DNA of 19,345 nt, from assembly GCA_020430865.1 (NCBI GenBank), contig JAGQIY010001016.1, positions 1 to 19,345 of the forward strand. The letters run 5' to 3'. The position numbers and the translations under genes are program-made. The DNA comes from Myxococcales bacterium. Lineage in GTDB: Bacteria; Myxococcota; Polyangia; Polyangiales; Polyangiaceae. The notes under the pieces are model-generated. The model was not told the origin of the DNA. It worked only from the letters and a program-made list of their open reading frames with translations, and made no database searches. Shown here piece after piece: positions 7,559-16,361 of the stretch (within the stretch, counting starts at the first letter, position 1; each line of letters begins with the position of its first letter).

Positions 7559-8857
7559 ATGCTGTCGTTTCCGGAGAGCTTCCTCGCCGGTGAGCGAGAG
7601 CCCAGCGAGTCGACTCTGCTGGTGCTGATTCACCCCGAGCAGCCTCCGCCGAGCGCCGACGACGTTCAGGACGCGCTCGACGAGCTCGGCTTCGAGATCG
7701 ACGAGCTGCGAGAACCCGAAGAGCCGCCCGAGCAGGGATGGGCGCTCGAGTTCGTATTCGACCCAGACCTGGGCGGCGTCCAGAACGCGCTGGGAGGCTG
7801 GATGCGACTCTGGCTCGAACCAGTGGAGGACGACAGCTACTCCGACCTCGAGCAGCGCATCGATGGCGAGGACTACGAGGACGTTCGTCGCGCGCGCTGG
7901 CAGCTGGGCCTCAGCTTGAACTTCGGGGCCGAGCCGCTCGCCGCGTTTCACACCCAGCTCCGCCTGCTGCACGCTCTGGTGCCCTCCCCGGCGCTCGTCC
8001 TCGACGCCGACGCCTTCGCGCCGCGTCCAGCGGGTTGGCTGCGTGACCACGCCCAGAGCGAAGTACCCCCCTCTCCCACGAGCCTGTACTCGATCCATGC
8101 GGTAACGGGTGATGAGGGAGACGGCGTGTGGCTCCACACTCACGGGATGCTGCGCAGCGGCTACCCCGATCTCGATCTGCTGGATGTCCCGCACTCCGAC
8201 TCCAGCCTGGGCGCCGAGCTGCTCGCGCGGGTCGCTGCGCTGTTCCTCGAGCAGTCTGCTCCGGCCGCGGGAGACCGCTTCGAGATTGGGAAGGACCTCG
8301 ACCTCGTCTGGCTAACCTGGGAAGAAGCGCTGAACCACTTCCCTGACACCAGCGTCGGAGGTTCCCGGGACCGTGAGGACGACACTCACACGGGCCTTCG
8401 CGGCGTCATCGTCGCTCCAGCGTCAGACGGATACGAGTCGATTCGCCGCCATCTCCCCACGCTGCGAGACAACCCGCTGCTCTACATTTCCCACGAGGAA
8501 ACACAGAGAATGGCGTTGCTCGCCTCCGAGCGGCTGCCTCGCTTCCTGAGTCTGCTCACGGCCTACGCGAACGATGATGCGTGGGCGTTTCTCGTCAAGC
8601 TGGGCTACCCGGTGGCCGAGGGTCCCGAGGGGGGGAGGGAGCACCTCTGGTTCCAGGTGCACGGGCTGAAGGACGGCGGCGTGGACGCCACCCTGACCAA
8701 CAAGCCGTTCGCGATCGCCTTGAACCCGGGAGATCGTGGCCTGCACTCCCTGGATCATCTCACGGACTGGACGATCGTCTGCCCCTTCGGGCGCTTCGAC
8801 CCCGACTCGGTGCTCAACCTGGAGCGTCGCCTGCTGCGAGGCGCGACGCTGAACTAG
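7559..8857 (+). CDS. Conserved hypothetical protein, DUF4026/DUF2314 (YegJ-like) type
   Basis: This 432-residue protein is very acidic, lacks a signal peptide and is probably cytoplasmic. Its C-terminal hundred residues (about 330-425) resemble DUF2314: EHLWFQVHGLKDGGVDATL, then TNKPFAIALNPGDRG and LDHLTDWTI, matching the pattern of a beta-rich domain that ends in a conserved DW motif. The first 300 or so residues resemble DUF4026-type proteins, with a ferredoxin-like N-terminal segment rich in Asp/Glu and a middle region containing WLHTHGMLRSGYPDLDLLD. These assignments are from memory of the families and are moderately certain. No catalytic motif is evident, and neither domain has an established biochemical role. 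The gene lies between ppa and trmO: three bases after the former, and its TAG overlaps the GTG of the latter by one base. This implies co-transcription. Confidence 0.8.
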   Translation: MLSFPESFLAGEREPSESTLLVLIHPEQPPPSADDVQDALDELGFEIDELREPEEPPEQGWALEFVFDPDLGGVQNALGGWMRLWLEPVEDDSYSDLEQRIDGEDYEDVRRARWQLGLSLNFGAEPLAAFHTQLRLLHALVPSPALVLDADAFAPRPAGWLRDHAQSEVPPSPTSLYSIHAVTGDEGDGVWLHTHGMLRSGYPDLDLLDVPHSDSSLGAELLARVAALFLEQSAPAAGDRFEIGKDLDLVWLTWEEALNHFPDTSVGGSRDREDDTHTGLRGVIVAPASDGYESIRRHLPTLRDNPLLYISHEETQRMALLASERLPRFLSLLTAYANDDAWAFLVKLGYPVAEGPEGGREHLWFQVHGLKDGGVDATLTNKPFAIALNPGDRGLHSLDHLTDWTIVCPFGRFDPDSVLNLERRLLRGATLN

Positions 8858-9669
8858 TGGCGACCTTCAAGCCGATCGGGTTCGCTCGCACGAGCTACCA
8901 GACCAAGGCCGAAGTGCCGCGGCAGGCCGGGCTCAGCGCGCCAGCCGAGATCGAGCTCTTGCCCGAGACTGGCTACGAGCACGCACTCGAGGATCTGGCG
9001 TCATGGAGTCACTTGTGGGTGCTCTTCCACTTCCATCAGGTGACCAACTGGAGACCGAAAGTGCTTCCGCCGCGTAGCGAGGTCCGGCGTGGGGTGTTCG
9101 CGACGCGTTCCCCCCACCGCCCAAACCCCATTGGCCTCTCGGCGGTGCGATTGATCGCGGTACGCGAGCTGTGCTTGGAGGTCGCTGGACTCGACCTCGT
9201 CGATGGTACGCCGATCCTGGATCTCAAGCCCTACGTGCCCTACAGCGATTGTATCCCCGTGGCAAATAGCGGCTGGCTGCCCGAGGCGAGCACGCCACCA
9301 GAGGAGTCGCAGCCGCTCCAGCCCTTGGCGAGCGTGACGCTGGGCTGGCAGGTTCACTTCAGCGCCCGCGCGAGCTCGCAACTCGCGCTGCTGGCCGAGC
9401 TCGGCGAGGACCTCGGGGCCAAGCTCGAGACACTGCTCGAGACCGGACCGAGCCCGCGCCCCTATCGCCGCATCCGGCTCGAGGCGGACTCGGCCGTGAT
9501 CGCCTTCGGTGCCTGGCGAGCCCGCTTCATCCACGACGCCCGCGCCAGGAGTATCGAGGTGTTGAGCCTGGCCACCGGCTACCGCGAGGCGCAGCTCACT
9601 GGCGAGGCAACCGATCTGGCTATCCATCGCGCGCTGGTGCGAGCCTTCGGCTACCCGGGCCACGGTTGA
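8857..9669 (+). CDS. trmO: tRNA (N6-threonylcarbamoyladenosine(37)-N6)-methyltransferase TrmO
   Basis: The 270-residue product belongs to the TrmO/TsaA family, which uses S-adenosylmethionine to methylate t6A at position 37 of tRNA-Thr. Diagnostic segments are PIGFARTSYQTK followed by VPRQAG at the N-terminus, SHLWVLFHFHQ near 51-61, the signature RRGVFATRSPHRPNPIGLS at 77-95, and DLVDGTPILDLKPYVP at 113-128. The C-terminal TrmO domain is also present, with RPYRRI and ARFIHDARARSIEV. The start is the GTG at 8857, overlapping the preceding TAG by one base (TAGTG); it gives the canonical beginning, whereas the open frame upstream lies inside the previous gene. The protein is somewhat longer than E. 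coli TrmO, with about 20 extra C-terminal residues. Its stop is one base from the stop of the convergent flippase gene, so there is no room for a terminator between them. Confidence 0.94.
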   Translation: MATFKPIGFARTSYQTKAEVPRQAGLSAPAEIELLPETGYEHALEDLASWSHLWVLFHFHQVTNWRPKVLPPRSEVRRGVFATRSPHRPNPIGLSAVRLIAVRELCLEVAGLDLVDGTPILDLKPYVPYSDCIPVANSGWLPEASTPPEESQPLQPLASVTLGWQVHFSARASSQLALLAELGEDLGAKLETLLETGPSPRPYRRIRLEADSAVIAFGAWRARFIHDARARSIEVLSLATGYREAQLTGEATDLAIHRALVRAFGYPGHG

Positions 9670-9670
9670 G

Positions 9671-11263
9671 CTACTTGGCCTTGCGCTTGGAGATCACGCT
9701 CTTCACGTTCTGCAGATCCGCCTTGCCCAGCTCTCGGGACACCAGCAAGACCAGGAAGTAGATCACGACCACCACCACTGCGTAGACGAGCGTCATCAGC
9801 TTGCCCGCGTAGGGCAGATGACGGCCAGCGACTATTGCGATCGCCATCGCTGCCAGGACTCGCACCACGCTCAGCCAATCGACGACGCCCCCTGCAGCGC
9901 GCTTGACCAGGAACCCAGCCAGCAGCGTCGCGAGCAGAATCCCTGCGGAAGTGCTCGTCGCTGTCTTCCACAGCAAGTCCTCGCCGAACGCCGTGCCCGG
10001 CACCCGCGCGAAACACAGAACGGCGACGAAGACCACAGCCGCCACCGTCACCAGCATGCTCGCGAACTCATGCTTCAGGCTGTTCAGCACCGCGCTGAAG
10101 ATCCCGAAGATAGCGAACACACCGAAGCCCAGCGTCAGCACCTCCATGGCATGGGATGCCATCCAGTACTCCTTCTGAAACAGCAACTTCAGCAGTCCCT
10201 CCGCCAGGCCGCTCGTCACCGAGACCATCGCACCCGCGAGGATCAAGGCGATTCGCACTCCGGTCCTCACGTAGCGCGCCATCGCCTCGCGGTCGCCGTC
10301 GCGGTACGCCGTGGCAAGCATCGGAAACAAGACGAAGGTGATGCTCAGCAAGAGCTGGTACGGCAGGAAGCAATACAGCTGAGTGGCCGCATAGGCCCCG
10401 ACCAGGGGACTGGCCGCCTCTACGCCCAGACCGGCGTGCTCCGCGGCGCTCCCTGCGAAGCGGCGCAGCAGGTTGACGTCCGCCTGAAGCAGGAAGTTCA
10501 ACGCGATCTGCCCGAGCCAGACCGGGAGCATGAAGGACAGATGGGACCCCGCGGAAACGCCGCCCTTTCCAGCCCGGCCGACTCCAACCATGAACAGGGA
10601 CAGGCCGAGGATGATCAGCGAGCTGACCACGAACCCGCTGAGCGCGCCCTCCGCGCGCAGCGCCGTGTCCGCCACCACCTTGGCGCCGACGATCAGCCCG
10701 ATCGTCCGCAACGCGGCCATCACGATGTCGAGCAGCGCCTGACGACCAAAACGGCGCTGACCGTTGAGGACACCGACCAGGGGGCTGTACAGCGCGTAGC
10801 AGAAGATCACCCCGGACAACGTCCGCAGCAGTGGGGAGATCTGGGGGGCCTTCAGCGCCGCTGCGATGAACGGGGCGGCGAAGAAGAACAGCGCCGCGAA
10901 GAACAACGCCAGCACGACGTGGATCCCAAAGACCCTTCGGATCACCTGCGGCGTGGCCTCGTCCTCGGACTGGGCGACGGCGCGACTCCCGCCCTGAATC
11001 GAGCTCGTGACGATCGGGTTGTAGAAGATGCTGGCGACGGACTGCGCATTGCGAAAGTCGCCGAAGCCTCCGGCGCCCAGCACTCGGGGCAGCACGATGT
11101 TCTGGATCAGACCCATCACCAGGAACCACACCTTCGCGAACACGATGGCCAGGCCGCCGCGGCCGCTCTGACGGGCAACGTCGTCGCTCTGCTCCGCCTT
11201 CGGCTCGAGCGCCGCCAAGGGTTCGGCGTTGGCGTTCGGGTCCGCCTGCTTTTCACTCGTCAC
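9671..11263 (-). CDS. Polysaccharide/oligosaccharide flippase (MOP superfamily, Wzx-like)
   Basis: About 530 residues with some 12-14 hydrophobic spans identify an inner-membrane lipid-linked saccharide flippase of the polysaccharide biosynthesis (PST/MATE-like) group. The first span begins near residue 36 (AIVFAKVWFLVMGLIQ), followed by the typical LPRVLGAGGFGDFRNAQS loop. The C-terminus ends in a basic tail (KSVISKRKAK). An N-terminal stretch of about 35 polar residues precedes the first span. The start is uncertain: GTG at 11263 gives a sensible N-terminus, while an in-frame TTG at 11299 would add 12 residues; neither has a clear Shine-Dalgarno sequence. Substrate cannot be told, and no glycosyltransferase or polymerase gene lies nearby, so it is not in an obvious capsule or O-antigen cluster. 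It probably follows the zinc-ribbon gene in one transcript and ends one base from trmO. Confidence 0.9.
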   Translation of the reverse strand: MTSEKQADPNANAEPLAALEPKAEQSDDVARQSGRGGLAIVFAKVWFLVMGLIQNIVLPRVLGAGGFGDFRNAQSVASIFYNPIVTSSIQGGSRAVAQSEDEATPQVIRRVFGIHVVLALFFAALFFFAAPFIAAALKAPQISPLLRTLSGVIFCYALYSPLVGVLNGQRRFGRQALLDIVMAALRTIGLIVGAKVVADTALRAEGALSGFVVSSLIILGLSLFMVGVGRAGKGGVSAGSHLSFMLPVWLGQIALNFLLQADVNLLRRFAGSAAEHAGLGVEAASPLVGAYAATQLYCFLPYQLLLSITFVLFPMLATAYRDGDREAMARYVRTGVRIALILAGAMVSVTSGLAEGLLKLLFQKEYWMASHAMEVLTLGFGVFAIFGIFSAVLNSLKHEFASMLVTVAAVVFVAVLCFARVPGTAFGEDLLWKTATSTSAGILLATLLAGFLVKRAAGGVVDWLSVVRVLAAMAIAIVAGRHLPYAGKLMTLVYAVVVVVIYFLVLLVSRELGKADLQNVKSVISKRKAK

Positions 11264-11309
11264 CCGAGGCCGAGTGCACCGAACCTGGGCAGAGGTCAAC
11301 GCCGACGTA

Positions 11310-11501
11310 TCAGCGGCGACGCTTCAGGGCCTGGCTCTTGGCGTAGCGCTCCCTGCCCTCGGCGAGCAGGAAGCTGCGTTTGCAGGAGCGGCACACCAGC
11401 TTCAGTCGGTGGGCGTCCTTGGCCCGCAGCTGAACCTCATGGCAATGCGGGCACTCCAGCGGCTCGCTGGTCGCTCCACTTCCGCCGGAGAAGATCGCCA
11501 T
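11310..11501 (-). CDS. Small Cys4 zinc-ribbon protein
   Basis: The 63-residue product carries two knuckles, CPHC (C17, C20) and CRSC (C37, C40), 16 residues apart, the layout of a zinc ribbon. A basic tail (KSQALKRRR) follows and could bind nucleic acid. It has only four cysteines, all in the motif, which favours a real gene over a chance frame. A GAGG sits one base before the ATG, closer than ideal. It is read in the same direction as the flippase gene downstream and probably shares its transcript. Small zinc ribbons of this type occur alone in myxobacteria and may be RNA-, DNA- or protein-binding; no function can be assigned. Confidence 0.75.
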   Translation of the reverse strand: MAIFSGGSGATSEPLECPHCHEVQLRAKDAHRLKLVCRSCKRSFLLAEGRERYAKSQALKRRR

Positions 11502-11612
11502 ACCTCGAGAGCTTAGCGCCGAACTGTCCCGCCGGCAGCAAGCAGCTGCGTCACTCCGGGCGAGAATTCGAAGGGCTGCTCACCCCCGAGCACCGCGCTC
11601 GAGACTCGGGCT

Positions 11613-14048
11613 TCACCCAGACTCGACCTTCGGTGGGGCCGATGACGCCACCGCGCGAGACAACTCGGCGCTGAGCTGGGGCGTCCCGATGGGCTTCTCG
11701 AGCACGGAGAAAGCCCCCACCAAGGCCTCAGGCGCGTGCACGAATCCGCTCAGGACGATCACGGGGAGCCTGGGACTTCGGCGCCGCATCTCCGCCAGAA
11801 CGCGCTCTCCAGGCATCCCGGGCATCGACAAGTCGAGCACGGCGACTGCGAATCGGTCTTGCCCCGCGGCAATGGATGCCAGCGCGTCGAGGCCGTCACT
11901 CGCCTCTTCTACGAGCCAACCACGCGCGCGCAGTCCGCGAGCCAGCGCCCGTCGGACCAGGGGTTCGTCGTCGACGAGCAGTACTCGCTCCCCGGTCGGA
12001 GTCTCCGGCGGGCTCGCGTTGGACTGTCCAACCGGGAGCAGCTCGCTACGGGGCAGCCAGATGCGAAACTCCGTGCCCTGCTCGGGCGCGGAAACGCACT
12101 CGACGTTGCCCGCCAGGTCTCGCACCATTGCGTAGACAGTTGCCAGCCCGAGCCCTGTGCCCTGGCCAGGCGGCTTGGTGGTGAAGAACGGCTCGCCGAG
12201 CTTTCGCTGCGTCTCGTCGTCCATCCCGCATCCGTTGTCGCCAACGATCAAGCGGCACCCCCGGGCCCCCTCCGAGTCCGCCGCGTGGAGCTGAATCCAC
12301 AGGCGCCCGGACTCATGGTCTCGCATCGCGTCCCGGGCGTTGATGCACAGGTTGAGCACCATCTGATGCAGCTGCGCAGCGTCCTGCGCGACGGGCACCC
12401 GCGAGCTGGTCACATCGGAGACTATCTGGATGCGTCCCTGGAACAGGCCGCGACACAGCTGAGCGACGTCACGCACGACGTTGGCGAAGTCACACACCAC
12501 GACCTCCCCGCTCGTCTGCTGGCGCGCGACCACCATCAGCTGCCTGACGAGGCCGCCGGCGAGACGCGCCGTCCGCAAGGTCTCCTGGAGTTCGATGCGC
12601 TGTTCGCCCGAGCTCGACTCGAGGGCGTGCTCGAGGTTCGGGATCATCGAGGCCAGCGCGTTGTTGAAGTTGTGCGCGACCCCAGCGACCACGGTCGCGA
12701 TGGCCTCCCTGCGTTGAGAAGCGCGCACCTGGCTCGCGAGCTGTCGCTCCTCGGTGATGTCGAGCATCACCCCCGTCCAGATCACGCCCTTGGGGTGAAG
12801 CTCCCGCACCGCGCGATTCCGGAACCAGCGCCACTCGCCGTTCGGCCCCTTCACCCGCAGCGCGACCTCCACGGCACCACCCACGCCGTCGTCAGCCGTG
12901 ACCTTCTGAGCCTCCACCAGGTCGCCAGGGTGGACGCGACTGAACCACAGGTCGGGGTTCGCGACGATCTCGGCAGGCTCCAGTCCAACGAGCGCCTTGG
13001 TGTAGCCACTGAGGAACTCGAAGCGGCCCGTCCGGCCGTCCGCGCGCCGAAGGTAGCGGAACAGGATGCCAGGCACCGCCTCGAGCACACTGGAGAAGCG
13101 CGCCCGGCTCTCCTCCAGGGCTCGCGTCGCCTCGCGCTCCAGGGTGACATCCGTGAAGGTGGCCACGACGGGAAAGCGGCCCGCGCCGGGGCCCGCGTCG
13201 ACGGCCTGACCCAGAGGGCGCGTGTTGATCTCGAGCCAGGCACGCTCGCCGTTTCCGCGTACGACCCCGAGGAGTCGGCGATGACAGCTCTCTCCGGTCA
13301 CGGCGGTGATCTCCGACGGGATGGACGCGGTGGGGAGATCTCGCCCTTCGCTATCAGTCAACCGCCAACGCGAGTCGATCGCCTCCCGCCCGAGCAACTG
13401 GCCGTGGCTCAATCCCAGTACGCGCGCCGCGGCATTATTTGCCGCGCGGATTTGCCCGGATGGCTCGTGGATCACCACGCCCTCGGCCATCGCCTCGACG
13501 ACGGACTGATACAGCTCCTCGCTGATCTTGAGCTCTGCCTGGGCGCGCGCGGCGAGATCCTGGGCAGCGTCCAGGCGTGACTCGAACTCATTGAGTTCGA
13601 AGGAGCGCTGCTGCACCAGAGCGCTCAGCTTGGCGTGCACGTCGTGCTGAAGCGGCTCATCGCTGATCAACTGGAAGTGAATCAGGAAGCGCGCCTGGGT
13701 CTGCAGCGTGGCCTCCACCAGCGACAGCCCGAGCAAGGTCCAGCGCAGCGGCCGGCCGTGGATGCGGAACCCGATCAGCTGATCCCGGACCGCGACGCCG
13801 GTTCGTTCGACCCGGTCGCTGGGGCGGTCGCCCAGCGTGAGCGGCGCTCCGTCAGGCAAGACCAGCTCCCAGATCTCCGCAAGGTTTCGCCCGACGACCT
13901 CGGCCTCTGTGACCTCGAGCAACTCGGCGGCCCGACGGTTCACGCACACGACGCGGCGCTCGGCGTCGAGCAACATGACGCCCACGCTCAGCGAGTCGAG
14001 GATCGCGAGCTCGAGTGGCTTTGCTGAGACCTCGGGTTTGGCTGTCAT
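11613..14048 (-). CDS. Hybrid sensor histidine kinase: PAS-PAS-PAS-HisKA-HATPase-receiver
   Basis: The 811-residue soluble kinase has no membrane span. Domains in order: PAS 1 (about 12-125), a short coiled coil (about 140-178), PAS 2 (about 178-305), PAS 3 with a PAC-like end (about 312-437), a dimerisation/phosphoacceptor domain with H459 in GVAHNFNN, a HATPase domain with N-box N570 and G1 box DNGCGM at 604-609 plus GTGLGL at 630-634, and a C-terminal receiver. The receiver has acidic residues D693/D694, phospho-acceptor D739 (VLDLSMPG), S767 and K785, so all key residues for both kinase and receiver seem present. The AHNFNN form is that of NtrB-like kinases. No stand-alone response regulator lies nearby, so it probably signals through its own receiver to a phosphotransfer protein elsewhere. 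The PAS domains suggest cytoplasmic sensing; ligand unknown. It lies 160 bases after the LysR gene on the same strand. Confidence 0.94.
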   Translation of the reverse strand: MTAKPEVSAKPLELAILDSLSVGVMLLDAERRVVCVNRRAAELLEVTEAEVVGRNLAEIWELVLPDGAPLTLGDRPSDRVERTGVAVRDQLIGFRIHGRPLRWTLLGLSLVEATLQTQARFLIHFQLISDEPLQHDVHAKLSALVQQRSFELNEFESRLDAAQDLAARAQAELKISEELYQSVVEAMAEGVVIHEPSGQIRAANNAAARVLGLSHGQLLGREAIDSRWRLTDSEGRDLPTASIPSEITAVTGESCHRRLLGVVRGNGERAWLEINTRPLGQAVDAGPGAGRFPVVATFTDVTLEREATRALEESRARFSSVLEAVPGILFRYLRRADGRTGRFEFLSGYTKALVGLEPAEIVANPDLWFSRVHPGDLVEAQKVTADDGVGGAVEVALRVKGPNGEWRWFRNRAVRELHPKGVIWTGVMLDITEERQLASQVRASQRREAIATVVAGVAHNFNNALASMIPNLEHALESSSGEQRIELQETLRTARLAGGLVRQLMVVARQQTSGEVVVCDFANVVRDVAQLCRGLFQGRIQIVSDVTSSRVPVAQDAAQLHQMVLNLCINARDAMRDHESGRLWIQLHAADSEGARGCRLIVGDNGCGMDDETQRKLGEPFFTTKPPGQGTGLGLATVYAMVRDLAGNVECVSAPEQGTEFRIWLPRSELLPVGQSNASPPETPTGERVLLVDDEPLVRRALARGLRARGWLVEEASDGLDALASIAAGQDRFAVAVLDLSMPGMPGERVLAEMRRRSPRLPVIVLSGFVHAPEALVGAFSVLEKPIGTPQLSAELSRAVASSAPPKVESG

Positions 14049-14208
14049 CTCCCCCGCCAGTGGACCTTTCGTGCGCGGAGCCCCACGAGGCCCCCTCCAA
14101 GCTCCTGCCTTATCACGTCCAGCGCTTGGATCGTGCGCCCGGATCCCTCAAAGTCAGCCGCACGTCCTTTCGCCATCAGCGCGGGTGGGGTTCGCGACGA
14201 ATGACCGA
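14049..14208. other. Intergenic stretch between LysR and kinase genes, nothing identified
   Basis: These 160 bases lie between two minus-strand genes and may hold the kinase promoter. The bases just before the kinase ATG (14048) are GGGGGAG on the minus strand, a purine-rich stretch that may serve for ribosome binding although it lies almost against the start codon. I see no strong hairpin, repeat or convincing small gene here. Confidence 0.4.
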
Positions 14209-15114
14209 TCAGGGTTCTCGCCGGGTGGCAGGATCCGAGGCGACCCGAGCGGCAATGGCGTCGACCACTGTTCGGATCCGCACGGGTACACGCGTGCTCG
14301 CAAACAGCGCCAGGATGGGCGCTCCAGGCAGGGCTAGCTCCGGCCATAGCTGTAATAGCTTTCCAGACTCCAGTTCCTCACTCACCATCCACCTGGGGAG
14401 GACGCTGAGCCCCAGATCCGCCCGAACCGCCTCCGAAACGGCCTGAATGTCGTCACAGAGAAAGCGCGGGACGATGACGGGCAACTGCGAAAAGGCCGAG
14501 GTTCCCCTCGCCGCGTCCATAGCGGCCAAGGTCGTGCGCGCGAGGACCCAAGCGTGCGCGGCGAGGTCCCCCATCTGGGTCGGAGTGCCCGCCCGGCGCA
14601 GGTAGCGCTCGGAGGCCACGACGACCTGCCGCGCTTCGCCAATTCTCCGCTGCTTGAAGCTTGACGGCGCCCCAGCAGCTATCCGCACGGCAACATCTAT
14701 GGCTTCACCGATCAGGTCGACGCTGGCGTCGTTCAGTAGCAACTGGACCTGGAGCCCGGCGTGCTCGCGCATCAGATCCAGCAGCGCCGGAACGACGAAA
14801 CGCTGCCCAAACGCGCCGGGAGCCGCGACCCTCACGCTCCCCGCGACGGCACTAACGCCGCTGCGCAGATCCGCTTCTGCTTCCGTGAGGTGACGGAGGG
14901 CGGGGCGCACGCGCTCATAGAACGCCCGCCCCGCGTCCGTCAGAGCGACCTTGCGGGTGGTGCGGGTGAGCAGCTGCGCCTGCAGATCTCGCTCGAGCTG
15001 CGCGACGCGGCGGCTGACGTTGGGCTGAGAGACCCCCTCTTCGCGGGCGACCGCCGAGAAGCTCCCCCGCTCCACCACCCGACAGAACAGACGCAGCGCG
15101 AGCAAATCATTCAT
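14209..15114 (-). CDS. LysR-family transcriptional regulator
   Basis: The product of about 301 residues has the standard LysR layout. A winged helix-turn-helix occupies residues 1-60 (LALRLFCRVVERGSFS then GVSQPNVSRRVAQLE), ending in the linker RTTRKVALTDAGRAFYERV. A periplasmic-binding-like effector domain (about 88-295) begins GSVRVAAPGAFGQ. The ATG at 15114 is preferred because GGA lies six bases upstream on the minus strand and the N-terminus then fits the family; a second ATG at 15120 would add two residues. It is divergent from the Acg-like lipoprotein gene with about 70 bases between them, the classic arrangement for a LysR regulator controlling its neighbour and itself. The effector is unknown. 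The closest group seems to be the CrgA/DsdC-like branch that often regulates oxidoreductases, but this is only an impression. Confidence 0.93.
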   Translation of the reverse strand: MNDLLALRLFCRVVERGSFSAVAREEGVSQPNVSRRVAQLERDLQAQLLTRTTRKVALTDAGRAFYERVRPALRHLTEAEADLRSGVSAVAGSVRVAAPGAFGQRFVVPALLDLMREHAGLQVQLLLNDASVDLIGEAIDVAVRIAAGAPSSFKQRRIGEARQVVVASERYLRRAGTPTQMGDLAAHAWVLARTTLAAMDAARGTSAFSQLPVIVPRFLCDDIQAVSEAVRADLGLSVLPRWMVSEELESGKLLQLWPELALPGAPILALFASTRVPVRIRTVVDAIAARVASDPATRREP

Positions 15115-15185
15115 ACGCATTCCATATAGGTCATAGCCAGATAGCGCACATTACATACCAAGGTCGCATGAGTTACGCCTAGGCC
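15115..15185. promoter_or_regulatory. Divergent LysR/oxidoreductase control region
   Basis: This 71-base region is distinctly richer in A and T than the surrounding genes, with several ATA/TAT steps (for example CCATATAGG and CATTACATACC). It should contain both promoters and a LysR site of the T-N11-A type, but the short motif fits several positions and I cannot choose one. A perfect 8-base palindrome GCCTAGGC (15177-15184) abuts the ATG at 15186 and could overlap the translation start region. Confidence 0.55.
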
Positions 15186-16361
15186 ATGACGAATTCAAAC
15201 CCAGCCGGCTCCCGCCCCCTGACCAGGCGAGACTTCAACGCCCTCGGGCTGAGCAGCCTCGGTGTGGTGCTCGGGGCTGGTCTGGCGGCCTGCGGCGCCT
15301 ATCCAGCGGAGACCGGCGATGCCTACTCGCCCTGGGTATTTCCCCGAGCCGGCGAGTCTCTGGAGGAGGGCCTGATCCACGCGGCGCTGCTCGCCTCGAG
15401 CCCCCACAACACCCAGCCCTGGACGTTCGCCTACGGGCCGAAGCGCGTCTCCTTCTTCGTCGACGATAGCCGAAGCCTCGGCGCCATGGACTCCCTGGCC
15501 CGCGAACGGCACATCGGACTGGGCTGCGCCGTGGAGAACCTCGTAGTCGCCGCCGCCGCGCGAGGCTTCGCCGCTCGCGTCGACTGGCTCCCGGACAGCG
15601 CGACGCCGAGCTGGGTCGCCGACGTCACGCTCACTGAGTCCGCGTCCGCATCGACGTCCGACGCGCTGTACGGCGCGATCTCCAGGCGGCACACGAACCG
15701 TGGCGCCTACCTCGATGCTCGGCCGCCCGCCGCCCTCGAGCAGGCGTTGCGTGATCAGCTCGAGGACGCGAGCGTCGAGCTACACTTCCTCAGCGGAGCC
15801 CGGGCGCGAGACTTCCGCGCGGGAACAATCGACGCCACGGCAGCGATCGTCGACGACGCTGGCATGCTCGACGCGGGACACGCCTGGTGGCGTCAGACGA
15901 AGCGCGAGATCGAAGAGCAACGCGATGGCCTGACGCTCGACGCCTCGGGGCTCGGCGCCCTCACGCGCTTCCTTGGCAAGAGCACTGGGCGCCCCAGCGC
16001 GCGAACCGCCGGAGAATACTGGCTGGAAGGCACCCGCGGCGACCAAACCACGGGCTTCGCCTTCTGCATGCTGAGCACGGCGGACCGGAGTTCTCGAGCC
16101 GAACAGCTCTTGGTGGGGCGGGCCTACCAGCGCCTGCACCTCTGGGCGACCTCCCAGAACCTCGCGTTCCAGCCACTGAATCAGATGGCTGAGCGTCAGG
16201 ACAGGGAGGAGACGCTGGGGCTAGCCAGCGACTTCGGGGACCGCCTGGCGAAGCTCAGCGGTCAGTCGCGCTCTGGCGCTCAGATGCTGTTTCGGGTCGG
16301 GGTGCCCTGGGACAGGGCGTTGAAGAGTCCGCGGCGTCCACTGGCCTGGGTCGTGACATGA
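15186..16361 (+). CDS. Tat-exported lipoprotein of the Acg/nitroreductase-like FMN family
   Basis: The 391-residue product starts with a twin-arginine signal (TRRDFN, residues 13-18), a hydrophobic core and a lipobox LAAC with C36. It should therefore be exported folded through Tat and then lipidated. The mature part resembles the Acg subgroup of nitroreductases: SSPHNTQPW at 71-79, which in this family helps bind FMN, ISRRHTNRGAY at 165-175, and a later LHLWATSQNLAFQPLNQM helix. Tat export suits a protein that binds flavin before export. Acg-type proteins can sequester or use FMN, and some lack classical nitroreductase activity, so the reaction is uncertain. The ATG at 15186 has only a weak AGG nearby. 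The downstream barrel gene overlaps its stop (ATGA). The divergent LysR regulator probably controls both. Confidence 0.88.
   Translation: MTNSNPAGSRPLTRRDFNALGLSSLGVVLGAGLAACGAYPAETGDAYSPWVFPRAGESLEEGLIHAALLASSPHNTQPWTFAYGPKRVSFFVDDSRSLGAMDSLARERHIGLGCAVENLVVAAAARGFAARVDWLPDSATPSWVADVTLTESASASTSDALYGAISRRHTNRGAYLDARPPAALEQALRDQLEDASVELHFLSGARARDFRAGTIDATAAIVDDAGMLDAGHAWWRQTKREIEEQRDGLTLDASGLGALTRFLGKSTGRPSARTAGEYWLEGTRGDQTTGFAFCMLSTADRSSRAEQLLVGRAYQRLHLWATSQNLAFQPLNQMAERQDREETLGLASDFGDRLAKLSGQSRSGAQMLFRVGVPWDRALKSPRRPLAWVVT

Noticed and set aside
6872..8194. Minus-strand open frame of 440 codons across ppa and the DUF2314-type gene
   Set aside because: Covers two well-supported plus-strand genes and shows no domain or sensible N-terminus; an antisense shadow.
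11585..11610. Stem-loop (CCCGAG/CTCGGG, 6-bp stem) just after the kinase stop
   Set aside because: Short stem with a long loop and no T tract on the minus strand; too weak to call a terminator in DNA this GC-rich.
9818..11674. Plus-strand open frame of 618 codons opposite the flippase
   Set aside because: Product is His/Gln/Arg/Asp-rich with no hydrophobic core; the opposite strand has a clear membrane protein and a zinc ribbon.
11736..13580. Plus-strand open frame of 614 codons opposite the histidine kinase
   Set aside because: Antisense to a gene with complete kinase and receiver motifs; product lacks recognisable features.
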